Source of the DNA: Microbulbifer sp. MI-G
GTDB taxonomy: Bacteria > Pseudomonadota > Gammaproteobacteria > Pseudomonadales > Cellvibrionaceae
Reading direction: 5' to 3'
Length of the DNA: 64,000 bases
NCBI RefSeq assembly: GCF_030440425.1
Contig: NZ_CP098023.1
Span: 2,221,501-2,285,500, forward strand
Below are positions 37,561-46,706 of the stretch, in pieces (the first letter of the stretch is position 1; the number at the start of each line of letters is the position of its first letter). The notes under the pieces were generated by a model. It made no database searches. It was given only the letters and a program-made list of their open reading frames with translations, and was not told where the DNA came from. A program made the position numbers and the translations under genes.

Positions 37561-38305
37561 GGTCACCCTGGTGCCAGTTACCGAGGAGCGCACCGTCGAT
37601 CAGGTGCAGGCAGCGGTCCAGTGCTGCGGCGAGGTCCGGGTCATGGGTCACAATCACAAAACTGATCCCCATATCCCGGTTGAGCCGATCCATCAGCTTG
37701 TGGATCTCCCGGGCCGTTGCCCTGTCCAGATTGCCGGTGGGCTCGTCCATCAGTACGCAGGACGGCCGTGCCACCAGGGCTCGGGCGATGGCAACCCGCT
37801 GGCGTTCACCGCCGGATAGCTGTGACGGCTTATGCTCGAATCGCCTTCCAAGCCCCACCGCCTCCAGAGTGGATTTGGCCTCAGAGCGGGCTTTGGCCAC
37901 ACTGTGCCCGCCAATCAAAAGTGGCATAGCCACATTCTCCAGTGCGGTAAACTCGCTGAGGAGGTGGTGAAACTGGTAAACAAACCCGAGTTGCTTGTTG
38001 CGCAACCTGCCGCGCTCGTTGACGCTGAGACCGGCCAGATTATGTCCCGCCACCCAGACTTGACCCGCACTCGGAGTATCCAGGCCGCCCAACAGGTTGA
38101 GCAGGGTCGATTTCCCCGAGCCGGAGGCGCCGACAATCGCCAGCTTTTCTCCGTGCCTGACCTCCAGGTCAACACCCTGCAATACCGACAGTTCCCTGCC
38201 GCCCTGGTGATAGGATTTGTGCAGCTGCCGGCAAGCCAGTACGGCCTCATTGCCGGCCTGCACCGTCTGAGCCTGCTCAGTATCTATTTCCACTCGGCTG
38301 TTCAT
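37553..38305 (-). CDS. lolD: Lipoprotein-releasing ABC transporter ATP-binding protein LolD
   Basis: A 250-residue ABC ATPase. Walker [10 protein letters not shown], the signature [15 protein letters not shown] and Walker [13 protein letters not shown] are all intact. It powers the LolCE permease. The gene lies between the two permease genes and overlaps lolE by 8 bases. The 224-base gap from lolC, with AT-rich imperfect repeats (TTGATTTAT..), suggests it may also have its own promoter. Confidence 0.92.
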   Translation of the reverse strand: MNSRVEIDTEQAQTVQAGNEAVLACRQLHKSYHQGGRELSVLQGVDLEVRHGEKLAIVGASGSGKSTLLNLLGGLDTPSAGQVWVAGHNLAGLSVNERGRLRNKQLGFVYQFHHLLSEFTALENVAMPLLIGGHSVAKARSEAKSTLEAVGLGRRFEHKPSQLSGGERQRVAIARALVARPSCVLMDEPTGNLDRATAREIHKLMDRLNRDMGISFVIVTHDPDLAAALDRCLHLIDGALLGNWHQGDHV

Positions 38306-38529
38306 AAGGTTGTTGCGCTGCTCCCTAACTCTAATAGGTCACTTCTGAAATAATCTCTAACTCATTGATTTATCAATTCATTCGCAGAGAGGGTTCCCGA
38401 CAGCTCTGTCCTGCACAGCAGGGACTGTTCAGCATCCGTTTCCCCGGTTGTGTTAGGGAACCTTTTGCCGCCACCAGAAACCTTCAATTTGCTTTATAAA
38501 TATTGGTTAACTCTTTGATTTATATAAAT

Positions 38530-39771
38530 TTATTCATACCTTAACGCTTCAGCAGGTTCAATCTGTGCCGCCCGCCAGGCAGGAAACACCGTTGCCAGCA
38601 GGCTCATGCACACCGCGGCCGAGAGCACCACCACAGCATCACCCACCCGGAACTCCGAGGGTAGATAGCTCACAAAAAATACACGGGGATCGAATATTTT
38701 GCCTCCCATGAGATTTTCCGCCCAAGACACTATGTCGGTGAGGTTGAGGGCAATCAGGAGACCCAATACCGCGCCGACGAAGGCACCGATAATGCCAATG
38801 GCACTGCCCTGCACCATAAACACTGCCATGATTTGACGGGAAGTCAGACCGAGGGTTCTCAACACGGCAATATCAGAGCGCTTGTCTGCCACCATCAGCA
38901 CCAACGCGGAAACAATATTGAAGGCAGCCACAGCAACGATAATCAGCAGCATCAAAGTGACCACAGTCTTTTCCATTTTCACCGCCTGGAACAGACTGCC
39001 CTGGGAATGGCTCCAGTCCTCGCCACTAAACCCCTCACCGAGCGCCTGCGCGTAGAGAGAGACTCTGCCCAGGGCGTTATCCATATCGTCAAAGCGCAGT
39101 TGCAGGCCTTGAACCCTGCCGGTCAAGCGCATCAGCCGGGCCGCATCCTCGATATTGATTAAGGCCACATTCTGATCCACCTGCGCGCCCACCGAGAAAA
39201 CCCCGGCTACCGTGAAGCGCTTTGTGCGGGGAAAAATACCCGCTGGTGTGACGGCCACCTCCGGCAGGGTCAAAATAACGGAATCACCGGGAACCACATT
39301 CAGCTGCTGTGCAAGAATGCGACCGAGAACGATCTGGTAGCTGCGCGGTTGCAGACTATCCAGGCTGCCCATGATGATATGCTCGCCCACCGCAGAGACA
39401 CTGGGCAGCGCCGCTGGATCCACACCCTGAAACTGGGCGCCCTGGCTGTTGCCATTTGCACTCAACAGGGCAAAGCCCTGCACAAACGGGCTTGCCGCTT
39501 CCACATGGGGCTGTTGTTCCAGTTGCTGCGCCGTTTCGCGCCACTCCTGCAAGCCGCCATCGCGTTCGACAAAGCCGTGGGGAACAACGCTCAAAATGCG
39601 TGTTTTCAGCTCGCGATCAAAGCCGTTCATCACGGAGGTGACAACAATCAGGGCAAAGACACCCAGCGCCATGCCCAGCAGGGAGAAGCCGTTGATAAAG
39701 GAAATAAACTGCTGCCGGCGGCGAGCGGCAATATATCTCAGACCAATAAACAGGGGGACAGGTTTCAGCAT
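38530..39771 (-). CDS. lolC: Lipoprotein-releasing ABC transporter permease (LolC-like)
   Basis: A 413-residue permease of the LolC/LolE family, paralogous to the protein encoded at 36301-37560. Both share FIGLRY near the N-terminus, VMNGFDREL after the first helix, and the FtsX-type C-terminal helix bundle. The periplasmic domain spans about residues 45-265. As the first Lol gene on the minus strand it is called LolC, the subunit that recruits LolA through its periplasmic hook. The assignment relative to LolE is by position. Confidence 0.86.
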   Translation of the reverse strand: MLKPVPLFIGLRYIAARRRQQFISFINGFSLLGMALGVFALIVVTSVMNGFDRELKTRILSVVPHGFVERDGGLQEWRETAQQLEQQPHVEAASPFVQGFALLSANGNSQGAQFQGVDPAALPSVSAVGEHIIMGSLDSLQPRSYQIVLGRILAQQLNVVPGDSVILTLPEVAVTPAGIFPRTKRFTVAGVFSVGAQVDQNVALINIEDAARLMRLTGRVQGLQLRFDDMDNALGRVSLYAQALGEGFSGEDWSHSQGSLFQAVKMEKTVVTLMLLIIVAVAAFNIVSALVLMVADKRSDIAVLRTLGLTSRQIMAVFMVQGSAIGIIGAFVGAVLGLLIALNLTDIVSWAENLMGGKIFDPRVFFVSYLPSEFRVGDAVVVLSAAVCMSLLATVFPAWRAAQIEPAEALRYE

Positions 39772-40154
39772 AGGGTCGATTTAAACGGAAAAGAGGCAAT
39801 AAATCCAAGTATTTAGACAATTTCAGCCCTCAGGGCAATATCTTACGCAGACCACCTGCTCCCGAAGACCGACCCTTTCATCCAATTGGCTCGTTTGCCC
39901 CTGTACTGGCGCTTTTACGCCCGAATGCCAAAGTGTCCACCACTGCTGGCCGCAAACACCAAGTACCCGGGCAGTCCCGGGCCGAGGATATCATCACAGG
40001 ACACCAGTTGCTGGGAATCGGGCCGGTCCCTGCCCGCTATCCCGGCCAGTATGCCCCGGGATTTTTTGCTGGAAAACGTGAAGGCAGCCAGGTGTTCTGG
40101 CGGAATTTCTGTTTTAATGGGGGACGCACTGGAACACCGACTGGAGAACACTCT
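39772..40154. other. Intergenic region between lolC and a small exported protein
   Basis: This is the divergent promoter region for lolC (left) and the gene at 40155 (right). An open frame from 39933 runs into the downstream gene but lacks a ribosome binding site and protein-like sequence. Nothing else was recognised. Confidence 0.45.
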
Positions 40155-40451
40155 ATGTTCAGCAGACATCGCAGTGGGGCCTCTATGATTGTGGGCACGC
40201 TGGCACTGCTCTTTGCCTTCAGCACCCAGGCAAAGCCTTTGGACATACCTCAAAATCTCGATAAGATTGACCTCTCCTTTGAGCAGGTCCGCGGGTTGAA
40301 GAAAGATGCCGTCACCACTCGCCTGGGCGACCCTTTGAGTATCGAAGGCCCCGTGGGTGAACCGGCAATCACCCGCTGGGAATATGCAGACTTCTATGTC
40401 TATTTTGAGTGGGATACTGTGCTACACACGGTGAAGAAACCCAGCGGCTGA
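40155..40451 (+). CDS. Small exported protein of unknown function
   Basis: 98 residues. The ATG at 40155 follows GGAG by 8 bases and opens a signal peptide (MFSRHRSGASMIVGTLALLFAFSTQA, about 26 residues). The mature part is about 70 residues with TRLGDPLSIEGPVGEPAITRWEY and DFYVYFEWDTVLHTV, a short beta-rich fold resembling small periplasmic proteins that watch for (di)peptide or lipid ligands; no family was recognised with certainty. It stands alone. Confidence 0.7.
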   Translation: MFSRHRSGASMIVGTLALLFAFSTQAKPLDIPQNLDKIDLSFEQVRGLKKDAVTTRLGDPLSIEGPVGEPAITRWEYADFYVYFEWDTVLHTVKKPSG

Positions 40452-40651
40452 GCTTTCACTTATTTCACCACACCGGACAAGGCGCCCTGCTCCACGCCAG
40501 GCACGTAAATGGCGATTCTTTCCCGCTGCTGGTACCCGCCAGCAGGGCGCTCCTGGTTACAACCCCTCATCCTGGCATACCTGCCGGATAAGATCCTATA
40601 CCTCTGACATATATTTTACCGGGTGCCATATTCACCCAGATACGGAGAACA

Positions 40652-41110
40652 ATGGAACCACAGATGGAAGGCTACGAATATCAAAAGAGACAGGTCGCTC
40701 TTGACAAAAACAGAGAATTCCGTATTGGCGAGGGCAAGATCAGCGGCTACGCCTCCATTTTCCTCGGGGCACTCAGCTTACTTGCGGTACTTGCCTATCT
40801 GTTCCCCTCTCACCTTACCACGACCGAGTTGCGCCAGGTTTACGATGCGGGGTCCCTGCAGAAAATACTGAAGTACGGCATGTACTTTTCCCTCTTCTTT
40901 GGCGCGCTCACCTTTTATTTGAGGAAATATCGGCGCATGGGGCTTGCCGGCATAGTCCTGACTGCAACCGCTTTCCTCTTAGGGGGCTACACGGTTCCTG
41001 TGGGTCCCGTTGAGGCTAAGCGGCTGTCACTGGGGGTTGACTGGCTGATTCTCGCTTTCCTCGGCTCGGTAATCGTTTTTGTTAGCCTCGAAAAGCTCTT
41101 CCCCAAATAG
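40652..41110 (+). CDS. N-terminal membrane part of the split sterol desaturase
   Basis: 152 residues with about four hydrophobic segments (residues 33-52, 74-90, 98-118 and 127-146), ending at SLEKLFPK before the amber codon. It carries no catalytic histidines and would be inactive alone. Confidence 0.55.
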   Translation: MEPQMEGYEYQKRQVALDKNREFRIGEGKISGYASIFLGALSLLAVLAYLFPSHLTTTELRQVYDAGSLQKILKYGMYFSLFFGALTFYLRKYRRMGLAGIVLTATAFLLGGYTVPVGPVEAKRLSLGVDWLILAFLGSVIVFVSLEKLFPK

Positions 41111-41143
41111 GAAAACCAGGTAATCCTGCGCAAGGAATGGGGG

Positions 41144-41803
41144 TTGGATCTTTTCTATTTCTGCTTCAACCACCTGGCAATCTCCGCCATCCTGATCTAC
41201 GCCAACTACCATGTCACCCACTTCGATTGGGCGGTAAGTGCAGAGGTGCAGGCATTGATCGGTTCGGTCCCCATAGCATTGCAATTGGTCGTGGTAATTC
41301 TCTGTGCAGATTTTGTCCTCTACTGGGAACATAGAATCTTTCACGAAACTCAATACCTGTGGCCGGTCCATGCAGTACACCATTCTGTTCAGAATATGGA
41401 TTGGTTGGCCGGCTCCCGCAGCCACTTTATCCAAACTTTTTCTGAAAGAGCCATGGTGATGGTGCCTTTGTACCTCTTGGGTGTGGGTGAGACTGTACTG
41501 AACCTGTACGTGGCTTTCGCCGCCCTTCAGGCTGTGCTGATTCACTGCAATGTCGGCCTGCCATTCGGCCCCCTCAAGTACATTTTCGTAACCCCCCAAT
41601 TCCACCACTGGCACCACAGCTCCGAAAAACCTGCCATTGATACCAATTATTCGGCCCATACCATCCTGTTCGATTGGCTATTCAATACCATGCATTTTCC
41701 CAGGGAGCACTGGCCGGCCAAATATGGAACCACCGGGAAATTCCCGCAGAGCTACCTGGGCCAAACGCTTTATCCCATTACAGCCTTACTCAAGAAACTT
41801 TAA
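41144..41803 (+). CDS. C-terminal catalytic part of the split sterol desaturase
   Basis: About 219 residues from a TTG codon, with all eight-histidine-type motifs (EHRIFH, HAVHH, HHWHH). Translation would need re-initiation downstream of the amber codon; GGAATGGGGG near 41135-41143 could serve as a ribosome binding site. Function depends on whether this fragment is made. Confidence 0.5.
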   Translation: MDLFYFCFNHLAISAILIYANYHVTHFDWAVSAEVQALIGSVPIALQLVVVILCADFVLYWEHRIFHETQYLWPVHAVHHSVQNMDWLAGSRSHFIQTFSERAMVMVPLYLLGVGETVLNLYVAFAALQAVLIHCNVGLPFGPLKYIFVTPQFHHWHHSSEKPAIDTNYSAHTILFDWLFNTMHFPREHWPAKYGTTGKFPQSYLGQTLYPITALLKKL

Positions 41804-41822
41804 AAAATCGGAGGCCAGAAAG

Positions 41823-42302
41823 GTGAGATCTATCGCAACCTTTCTACTGCTACTTGTTGTTGCCTGCCCCGCCAGGACCGAGGTGACCCTGGTGCAGGTC
41901 ATTAAATCGGAGAACAAGATGCTGTTGATGGATGGTCAGAAGGTGGTGAAAACCTACCATATCGCCCTTAGAGCATCCCCGAAAGGGCACAAGATGCAGG
42001 AAGGGGATCAGAAAACACCCGAAGGGCGCTACATCCTGGATTACAAAAAGGAAGATTCCGCTTATTACCGCGCCATGCATCTCTCTTACCCCAATAGCCG
42101 GGACAGGGCCCAGGCCGAAGTCCGGGGCGTATCCCCGGGCGGCTTTATTATGGTTCATGGGCAGCGCAACGGGCTGGGCTGGTTCGCGCCACTCACACAG
42201 CGCTTTAACTGGACCCAAGGCTGCATTGCCCTCAGCAACAGTGAAATGGATGACTTCATGGCCCTGGTGCAGACTGGAACCCCCATAGAGATTCGCTGGT
42301 AG
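41823..42302 (+). CDS. L,D-transpeptidase (YkuD-domain) with export signal
   Basis: 159 residues from a GTG at 41823; GGAG lies 9 bases upstream and the codons after it form a signal sequence ([15 protein letters not shown]). The LVVAC stretch fits a lipobox, so it may be a lipoprotein. The YkuD domain follows: KTPEGRY, the active-site His in HGQRNGLGW and the nucleophile Cys in [11 protein letters not shown]. Such enzymes cross-link peptidoglycan stem peptides or attach proteins to them. It starts 20 bases after the sterol-desaturase gene, so the two are probably co-transcribed. Confidence 0.85.
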   Translation: MRSIATFLLLLVVACPARTEVTLVQVIKSENKMLLMDGQKVVKTYHIALRASPKGHKMQEGDQKTPEGRYILDYKKEDSAYYRAMHLSYPNSRDRAQAEVRGVSPGGFIMVHGQRNGLGWFAPLTQRFNWTQGCIALSNSEMDDFMALVQTGTPIEIRW

Positions 42303-42456
42303 GTGCCAGACTGCCTCGACCCGGTGCGCCCTGGGGCTGGATTTCCCCATGGCAACAGGTCAATATGCCCGCCGTAACCTTCCCGGGGTGGATTGCTTCA
42401 TTTTTAGGCAACCTGGCAATGCCCCACCCATAGGACTAACGAGACACCGATTGAAA

Positions 42457-43863
42457 ATGACAGTAAAAGTCGAACCCATAGATAACCTGTTGAAATCCAG
42501 CGGTCGCGAGGGCGAAGAAGTGCGCGTGCAGGGCTGGATCAGAACCCGCCGGGACTCAAAAGCCGGCCTTTCCTTCCTCGCTGTGCACGATGGCAGCTGC
42601 TTTGACCCGATCCAGGTGGTTGCCGAGAATCATCTGCACAACTACCAGTCGGAAGTACAGCGACTGACTACCGGTTGCGCGGTAGATATCCTTGGCACCA
42701 TCAAGCCTTCTGAGGGCAAGGGGCAGTCTATTGAACTGCTCGCCGCAGAGGTGCAGGTGGTCGGCTGGGTGGAGGACCCGGATACCTACCCGATGTCCCC
42801 CAAGCGCCACACCATGGAGCACCTGCGTGAACACGCCCACCTGCGTCCACGCACCAATGTGAGTGGTGCCGTGGCCCGGGTGCGCCATTGTATTGCCCAG
42901 GCGATTCACCAGTTCTTTCACCAGAACGGTTTCAACTATGTACATACCCCGATCCTCACTGCCTCTGATTGCGAGGGCGCCGGTGAGTTGTTTCGGGTGA
43001 GCAGCCTGGATATGGAAAATCTGCCGCGAAACGAGCAAGGCGCGATTGATTTCAGCAAAGACTTCTTTGGCGAAGAGAGCTTCCTCACCGTATCCGGCCA
43101 GCTGAATGCGGAGGCCTACTGCCTGGCCCTATCCAAGGTGTACACTTTCGGCCCGACCTTTCGCGCAGAAAATTCCAACACCACCCGTCACCTTGCCGAG
43201 TTCTGGATGGTAGAACCGGAAGTGGCTTTTGCCGACCTGGCCGATATTGCCGACCTGGCTGAACAGGTACTGAAGCACGTCTGCAAGGCCGTTCTGAGCG
43301 AACGTGCAGACGATATGGCGTTCTTTACCCAGCGTATCGATAAAGAGGCCATCAGCCGTCTGGAAAATATCATTGAGAAGGCATTTGCCCGCATCAATTA
43401 CTCTGATGCCATTGAAATTCTGGAAAACTGCAAAGAGAAATTCGAGTTCCCGATATCCTGGGGAGTCGACCTTGCCTCCGAGCACGAGCGTTATCTCGCC
43501 GAAGTGCACTTCAAAAAGCCTGTCATTGTGATGAACTATCCAAAAGACATCAAAGCTTTTTATATGCGCATGAATGATGATGGCAGGACAGTGGCCGCCA
43601 TGGATGTACTGGCTCCTGGAATCGGTGAGATTATCGGCGGGGCACAGCGTGAGGAGCGCCTGGAAAAACTCGACGAACGCATGGATGAAATGAATATTCC
43701 CAGTGCACACCTGGACTGGTATCGCGATCTGCGCCGGTATGGCACAGTCCCCCATGCAGGTTTTGGCCTGGGCTTTGACCGCCTTGTATCCTACCTGACA
43801 GGCATGTCTAATATCCGGGACGTAATCCCTTTCCCACGCACACCAAAAAATATTTCTTTCTGA
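42457..43863 (+). CDS. asnS: Asparaginyl-tRNA synthetase
   Basis: A 468-residue class IIb synthetase. An N-terminal OB-fold anticodon-binding domain (about 15-110, [24 protein letters not shown]) is followed by the catalytic core with motif 2 ([22 protein letters not shown] region) and motif 3 ([15 protein letters not shown]). ATG 42457 gives the family's usual N-terminus; the frame is open 36 codons upstream without protein-like sequence. It charges tRNA-Asn. A strong terminator follows at once. Confidence 0.95.
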   Translation: MTVKVEPIDNLLKSSGREGEEVRVQGWIRTRRDSKAGLSFLAVHDGSCFDPIQVVAENHLHNYQSEVQRLTTGCAVDILGTIKPSEGKGQSIELLAAEVQVVGWVEDPDTYPMSPKRHTMEHLREHAHLRPRTNVSGAVARVRHCIAQAIHQFFHQNGFNYVHTPILTASDCEGAGELFRVSSLDMENLPRNEQGAIDFSKDFFGEESFLTVSGQLNAEAYCLALSKVYTFGPTFRAENSNTTRHLAEFWMVEPEVAFADLADIADLAEQVLKHVCKAVLSERADDMAFFTQRIDKEAISRLENIIEKAFARINYSDAIEILENCKEKFEFPISWGVDLASEHERYLAEVHFKKPVIVMNYPKDIKAFYMRMNDDGRTVAAMDVLAPGIGEIIGGAQREERLEKLDERMDEMNIPSAHLDWYRDLRRYGTVPHAGFGLGFDRLVSYLTGMSNIRDVIPFPRTPKNISF

Positions 43864-43867
43864 GAGA

Positions 43868-43893
43868 AAAGCCCCGTGTTGCGGGGCTTTCAC
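43868..43893 (+). terminator. Rho-independent terminator of asnS
   Basis: AAAGCCCCG (43868-43876) pairs with CGGGGCTTT (43882-43890) around TGTTG. The stem's own A/T pairs supply the T-run, so it may work in both directions. Confidence 0.85.
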
Positions 43894-44457
43894 TATATAT
43901 CTGCGTTTCACTTTTCTGTCAGCAATTCCGCCATTTACTGACACAACAGTATTGACTGTTTTGTCAATGCGCAGGGTCTAGAGACATTTTTCGAGCAAGG
44001 CTTCTCTCTTATTAAAATGCTGCCACAAAAAATTTACTTTTTACAAGAATGCACCGTAAAGCGTGGTTGTCATTTTATTCCTGCTCATAAAGTGAATTTT
44101 CTGGGGCGCCTGACCAAGACTTAATTTTTAACCTGATGTGCGTATCTAGCTTCCAGGCACCAACAAAATCTACACACTTTATTCCTGCCGAATATCCTTT
44201 TTCCTTTTATAAAATAGTGAACATGCAGGGCGCAACAGAACAATGTTTTAAATGTGACCGTCTGCATAAGAACAGTCCTGCATGCAAGAAATAAAAAGGG
44301 CAGAGAAGAAAATTTGGCACGAGATAAAAAGATGAGATGCACGACATTATTTTTTTCCTGAAGAATAACCGTATTGACATCCGGGCCCTGAAAATTGATC
44401 TTACCCCGGCTTTCATCGAAGCAGAAAATAACCATAAATAAAAATAAGGATCATCCT
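43894..44457. other. AT-rich intergenic region before the M43 protease
   Basis: No gene was recognised. A minus-strand frame at 44121-44435 has an unlikely composition and no motif. The promoter of the protease gene should lie in the last 150 bases. Confidence 0.5.
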
Positions 44458-45378
44458 ATGCAATTCTCTTGTCGAACCCTTTTCTTCGGCAAAGCGCTGG
44501 CGTTTTGTGCACTCACTACACCTCTGGCTGTCGATGCACAAAGCAGCAAAGCCCTTGACAACGCAAATCACAATGCCAATTTTCTTCGCTGCGGCACCAA
44601 GCACCCGACTACGAAAGCAGCTGTGATGAAAGAACGTCACCTCAGCAACCTGCGAGGCAAGCCGGGTGGTGGTGATGGTGGCAGCGGCTATATACCCCGC
44701 CCTGCAGGCTCTGTTTCAGTCGATGTGCATTTTCATGTAATCACCGACAACAGCAATAACGGTGCAGTTTCAAGCGGTGATATCAACAACCAAATGAACA
44801 TCCTGAATGCCGCTTTTGCAGAAACCCCATTCACATTCAATCTGGTTTCTACAACCACTACAGCAAATGACAGTTGGTTTAACCTGAATTCTGGTTCCAC
44901 AGAGGAAACCGCCATGAAATCTGCTCTGCGTGTAGGCGGTGCAGGGGATCTCAACATTTATGCTGCAAACATCGGCGGAGGCCTGCTGGGCTGGGCAACC
45001 TTCCCCAGCAGCTATGCCTCCAGCCCCGTTCGCGATGGCGTGGTAGTATTGACCGGCTCATTACCCGGTGGCGATTCCGCACCATTTAACGAAGGGGATA
45101 CACTGGTGCATGAGGTGGGCCATTGGCTCGGCCTGTATCATACATTCCAGGGGGGATGTAATGGCGATGGTGATTTCGTCGCCGATACACCGGCGGAAAG
45201 ATCGCCGGCAAACGGTTGCCCTGCAGGTCGTGACTCCTGCACAAAGGGTAAAAATGCCGATGGCCTGGACCCCATCCACAATTTTATGGACTATACCTAT
45301 GATGCCTGTATGTTTGAATTTACCAATGGGCAGTCCAATCGCGCTGACGAGTTAAGCAATATCTATCGCGGCCTTTAA
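44458..45378 (+). CDS. Secreted zinc metalloprotease, M43 (pappalysin/cytophagalysin-like)
   Basis: 306 residues. The ATG follows AAGGA by 7 bases and opens a signal peptide (to about residue 27, VDAQS). The metzincin zinc motif HEVGHWLGLYH is complete and the Met-turn is visible as HNFMDYTYD, with Cys residues between them (GGCNGDGD, NGCPAG, DSCTKG) as in M43B proteases. It is probably secreted and activated by removal of an N-terminal propeptide (about residues 28-85). The substrate is unknown; another extracellular protease fits the organism's protein-degrading profile. Confidence 0.87.
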   Translation: MQFSCRTLFFGKALAFCALTTPLAVDAQSSKALDNANHNANFLRCGTKHPTTKAAVMKERHLSNLRGKPGGGDGGSGYIPRPAGSVSVDVHFHVITDNSNNGAVSSGDINNQMNILNAAFAETPFTFNLVSTTTTANDSWFNLNSGSTEETAMKSALRVGGAGDLNIYAANIGGGLLGWATFPSSYASSPVRDGVVVLTGSLPGGDSAPFNEGDTLVHEVGHWLGLYHTFQGGCNGDGDFVADTPAERSPANGCPAGRDSCTKGKNADGLDPIHNFMDYTYDACMFEFTNGQSNRADELSNIYRGL

Positions 45379-45385
45379 ATACAGT

Positions 45386-45404
45386 GGAGGGGGCTTCCCC
45401 CTCC
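45386..45404. terminator. Possible terminator after the M43 protease
   Basis: GGAGGGGG (45386-45393) pairs with CCCCCTCC (45397-45404), loop CTT. It lies 8 bases after the stop codon but has no T-tract. Confidence 0.4.
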
Positions 45405-45427
45405 CGATCAAAACTCTCTATTCTGCC

Positions 45428-45811
45428 ATGAAGACTTTTTTTGCTTTTCTGGTGCTATTCGCTTTGCCTGTGACTGCACAGCAGCGCCTGGCCATCCCGG
45501 CTTACATCACCTGTGATCACAACCAACTCACAGCCTGGATGGGGGAAATCAAATACCTCAATCACCAAGCCGGCACACTCAATCTCGCTCTGACAACCGA
45601 CTACCAGACAGAAGAATCCTTACAATTGCATTATCCCACTGATGCGGCTTTATTGGCACAGATGCGTCTACACGGTGTCCCATTCACCAAAAACGATTGG
45701 CACCAGTTGTATGAATCTGATGGAACCCTGCGCAATCAGCTGCGCGCAGTAATCTGGCTTTGTGAAGATTCCAGCACCGAGCCTGTCATCAACTGGCAGC
45801 CGCCCAAGTAA
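45428..45811 (+). CDS. Small exported protein of unknown function
   Basis: 127 residues. A short signal peptide (MKTFFAFLVLFALPVTAQQ) is followed by about 108 residues with two Cys (YITCDHN and VIWLCEDS) that could form one disulfide. No family was recognised. It follows the M43 protease by 49 bases in the same direction and could be a companion such as an inhibitor or chaperone, but only position suggests this. Confidence 0.65.
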   Translation: MKTFFAFLVLFALPVTAQQRLAIPAYITCDHNQLTAWMGEIKYLNHQAGTLNLALTTDYQTEESLQLHYPTDAALLAQMRLHGVPFTKNDWHQLYESDGTLRNQLRAVIWLCEDSSTEPVINWQPPK

Positions 45812-46706
45812 TTCCGCTCTCCCATTGAAAAAAGCGCCAACGGATACTGGCGAGATTCCGGCTGGCAAAAGACTGTCCGGCACTGTGAACGGCAGTTGAA
45901 GTGGCACTCTCAATAAAATGCCTGTCTTCAATGCGCAATGCTTCGAAAGCAACAGCCGATGCCGCAATCAGAAAATCCGTGAAAAGAGTGCAAGTGCAGC
46001 ACTGTTGGGAGCAAACCTGATTTTCTTCCGTTGTTCAGGGCAGTGGCTATTTCTGAGTCACACCTGATGCGTAATCGATCAAGCGGGCAGCTACAAAACC
46101 CAAGTTGCTTTTCTGCCGTTTCAACAACCATCGCAAAGTCGTTGGGAGCCACCACTGCCCTGTTGCTTTTAGCAGGATGCCAGGTATGTGCTCCAGGCAC
46201 GCGATGTAGCATGATCAACAAAGCCCAGGGAGAATCAGCGCGGTGATACAACTCCCCTATACCGCTCAAGGGTTTCTGTTTGAATTCTGCCATTGCGTGG
46301 GGGGTAAAATCGGTACGCACTTCAACTGGAAAGCTCGCCTGCCGTGGACTGGCAGGCACCTGGGAAACCCCCAGGGGGTTTGGGCAGTATCTTCCCTTCT
46401 CAAGCCTGTATACTATTTCGACAGCAGTCATCAAGAAAAATGACCAACTGGTCAAAACTACTCTTTCCACTTTAAATTTACGGTGACTGATTATATCCAC
46501 CATTCACCCTTTAGGAGAAAAAACCTAACTTTCCATTGAAATTAACTTTATTATGCCCAATATGTAAAAACAAAGAAATATTCATCTCTGATTAGAGGTG
46601 TTTCATGCCCCTAGGAGCTTTCAACCTTTATACTTGTCCTAAGCTATAGTTCGCCGGGCCATAAAGGCTGGCTGCTTATGAAGTAGGACGTATAAAGAGA
46701 TTCTCT
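45812..46706. other. 0.9-kb gap with only doubtful frames
   Basis: The longest frame is on the minus strand (45928-46503, 191 codons) with a possible AAGGG before its ATG, but its composition and lack of hydrophobic pattern or motifs make it doubtful. Overlapping plus-strand frames (46031-46246, 46280-46486) are no better. The last 150 bases should contain the prc promoter. Confidence 0.35.

Larger units (their letters stand above)
40652..41803 (+). pseudogene. Sterol desaturase-family gene interrupted by an in-frame amber codon
   Basis: Two frames (40652-41110 and 41144-41803) lie in the same phase, separated only by the TAG at 41108-41110 and 11 sense codons. Reading through gives LEKLFPK-*-ENQVILRKEWGLDLFYF, the junction expected in sterol-desaturase proteins: an LExLFP motif, then QxxLRxxWxxDLxYF. 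The first half has membrane helices; the second holds the full set of iron-binding His motifs (EHRIFHE, HAVHHS, FHHWHH). The intact product would be a 383-residue di-iron membrane oxygenase acting on lipids. A point mutation or sequencing error explains it most simply; readthrough is possible but unsupported. Confidence 0.7.

Noticed and set aside
44121..44435. Small minus-strand gene in the asnS-protease gap
   Set aside because: Low-complexity, AT-driven frame without motif or ribosome binding site.
45928..46503. A 191-codon minus-strand gene
   Set aside because: A possible ribosome binding site exists, but there are no motifs or hydrophobic pattern, and it overlaps other frames of equal quality.
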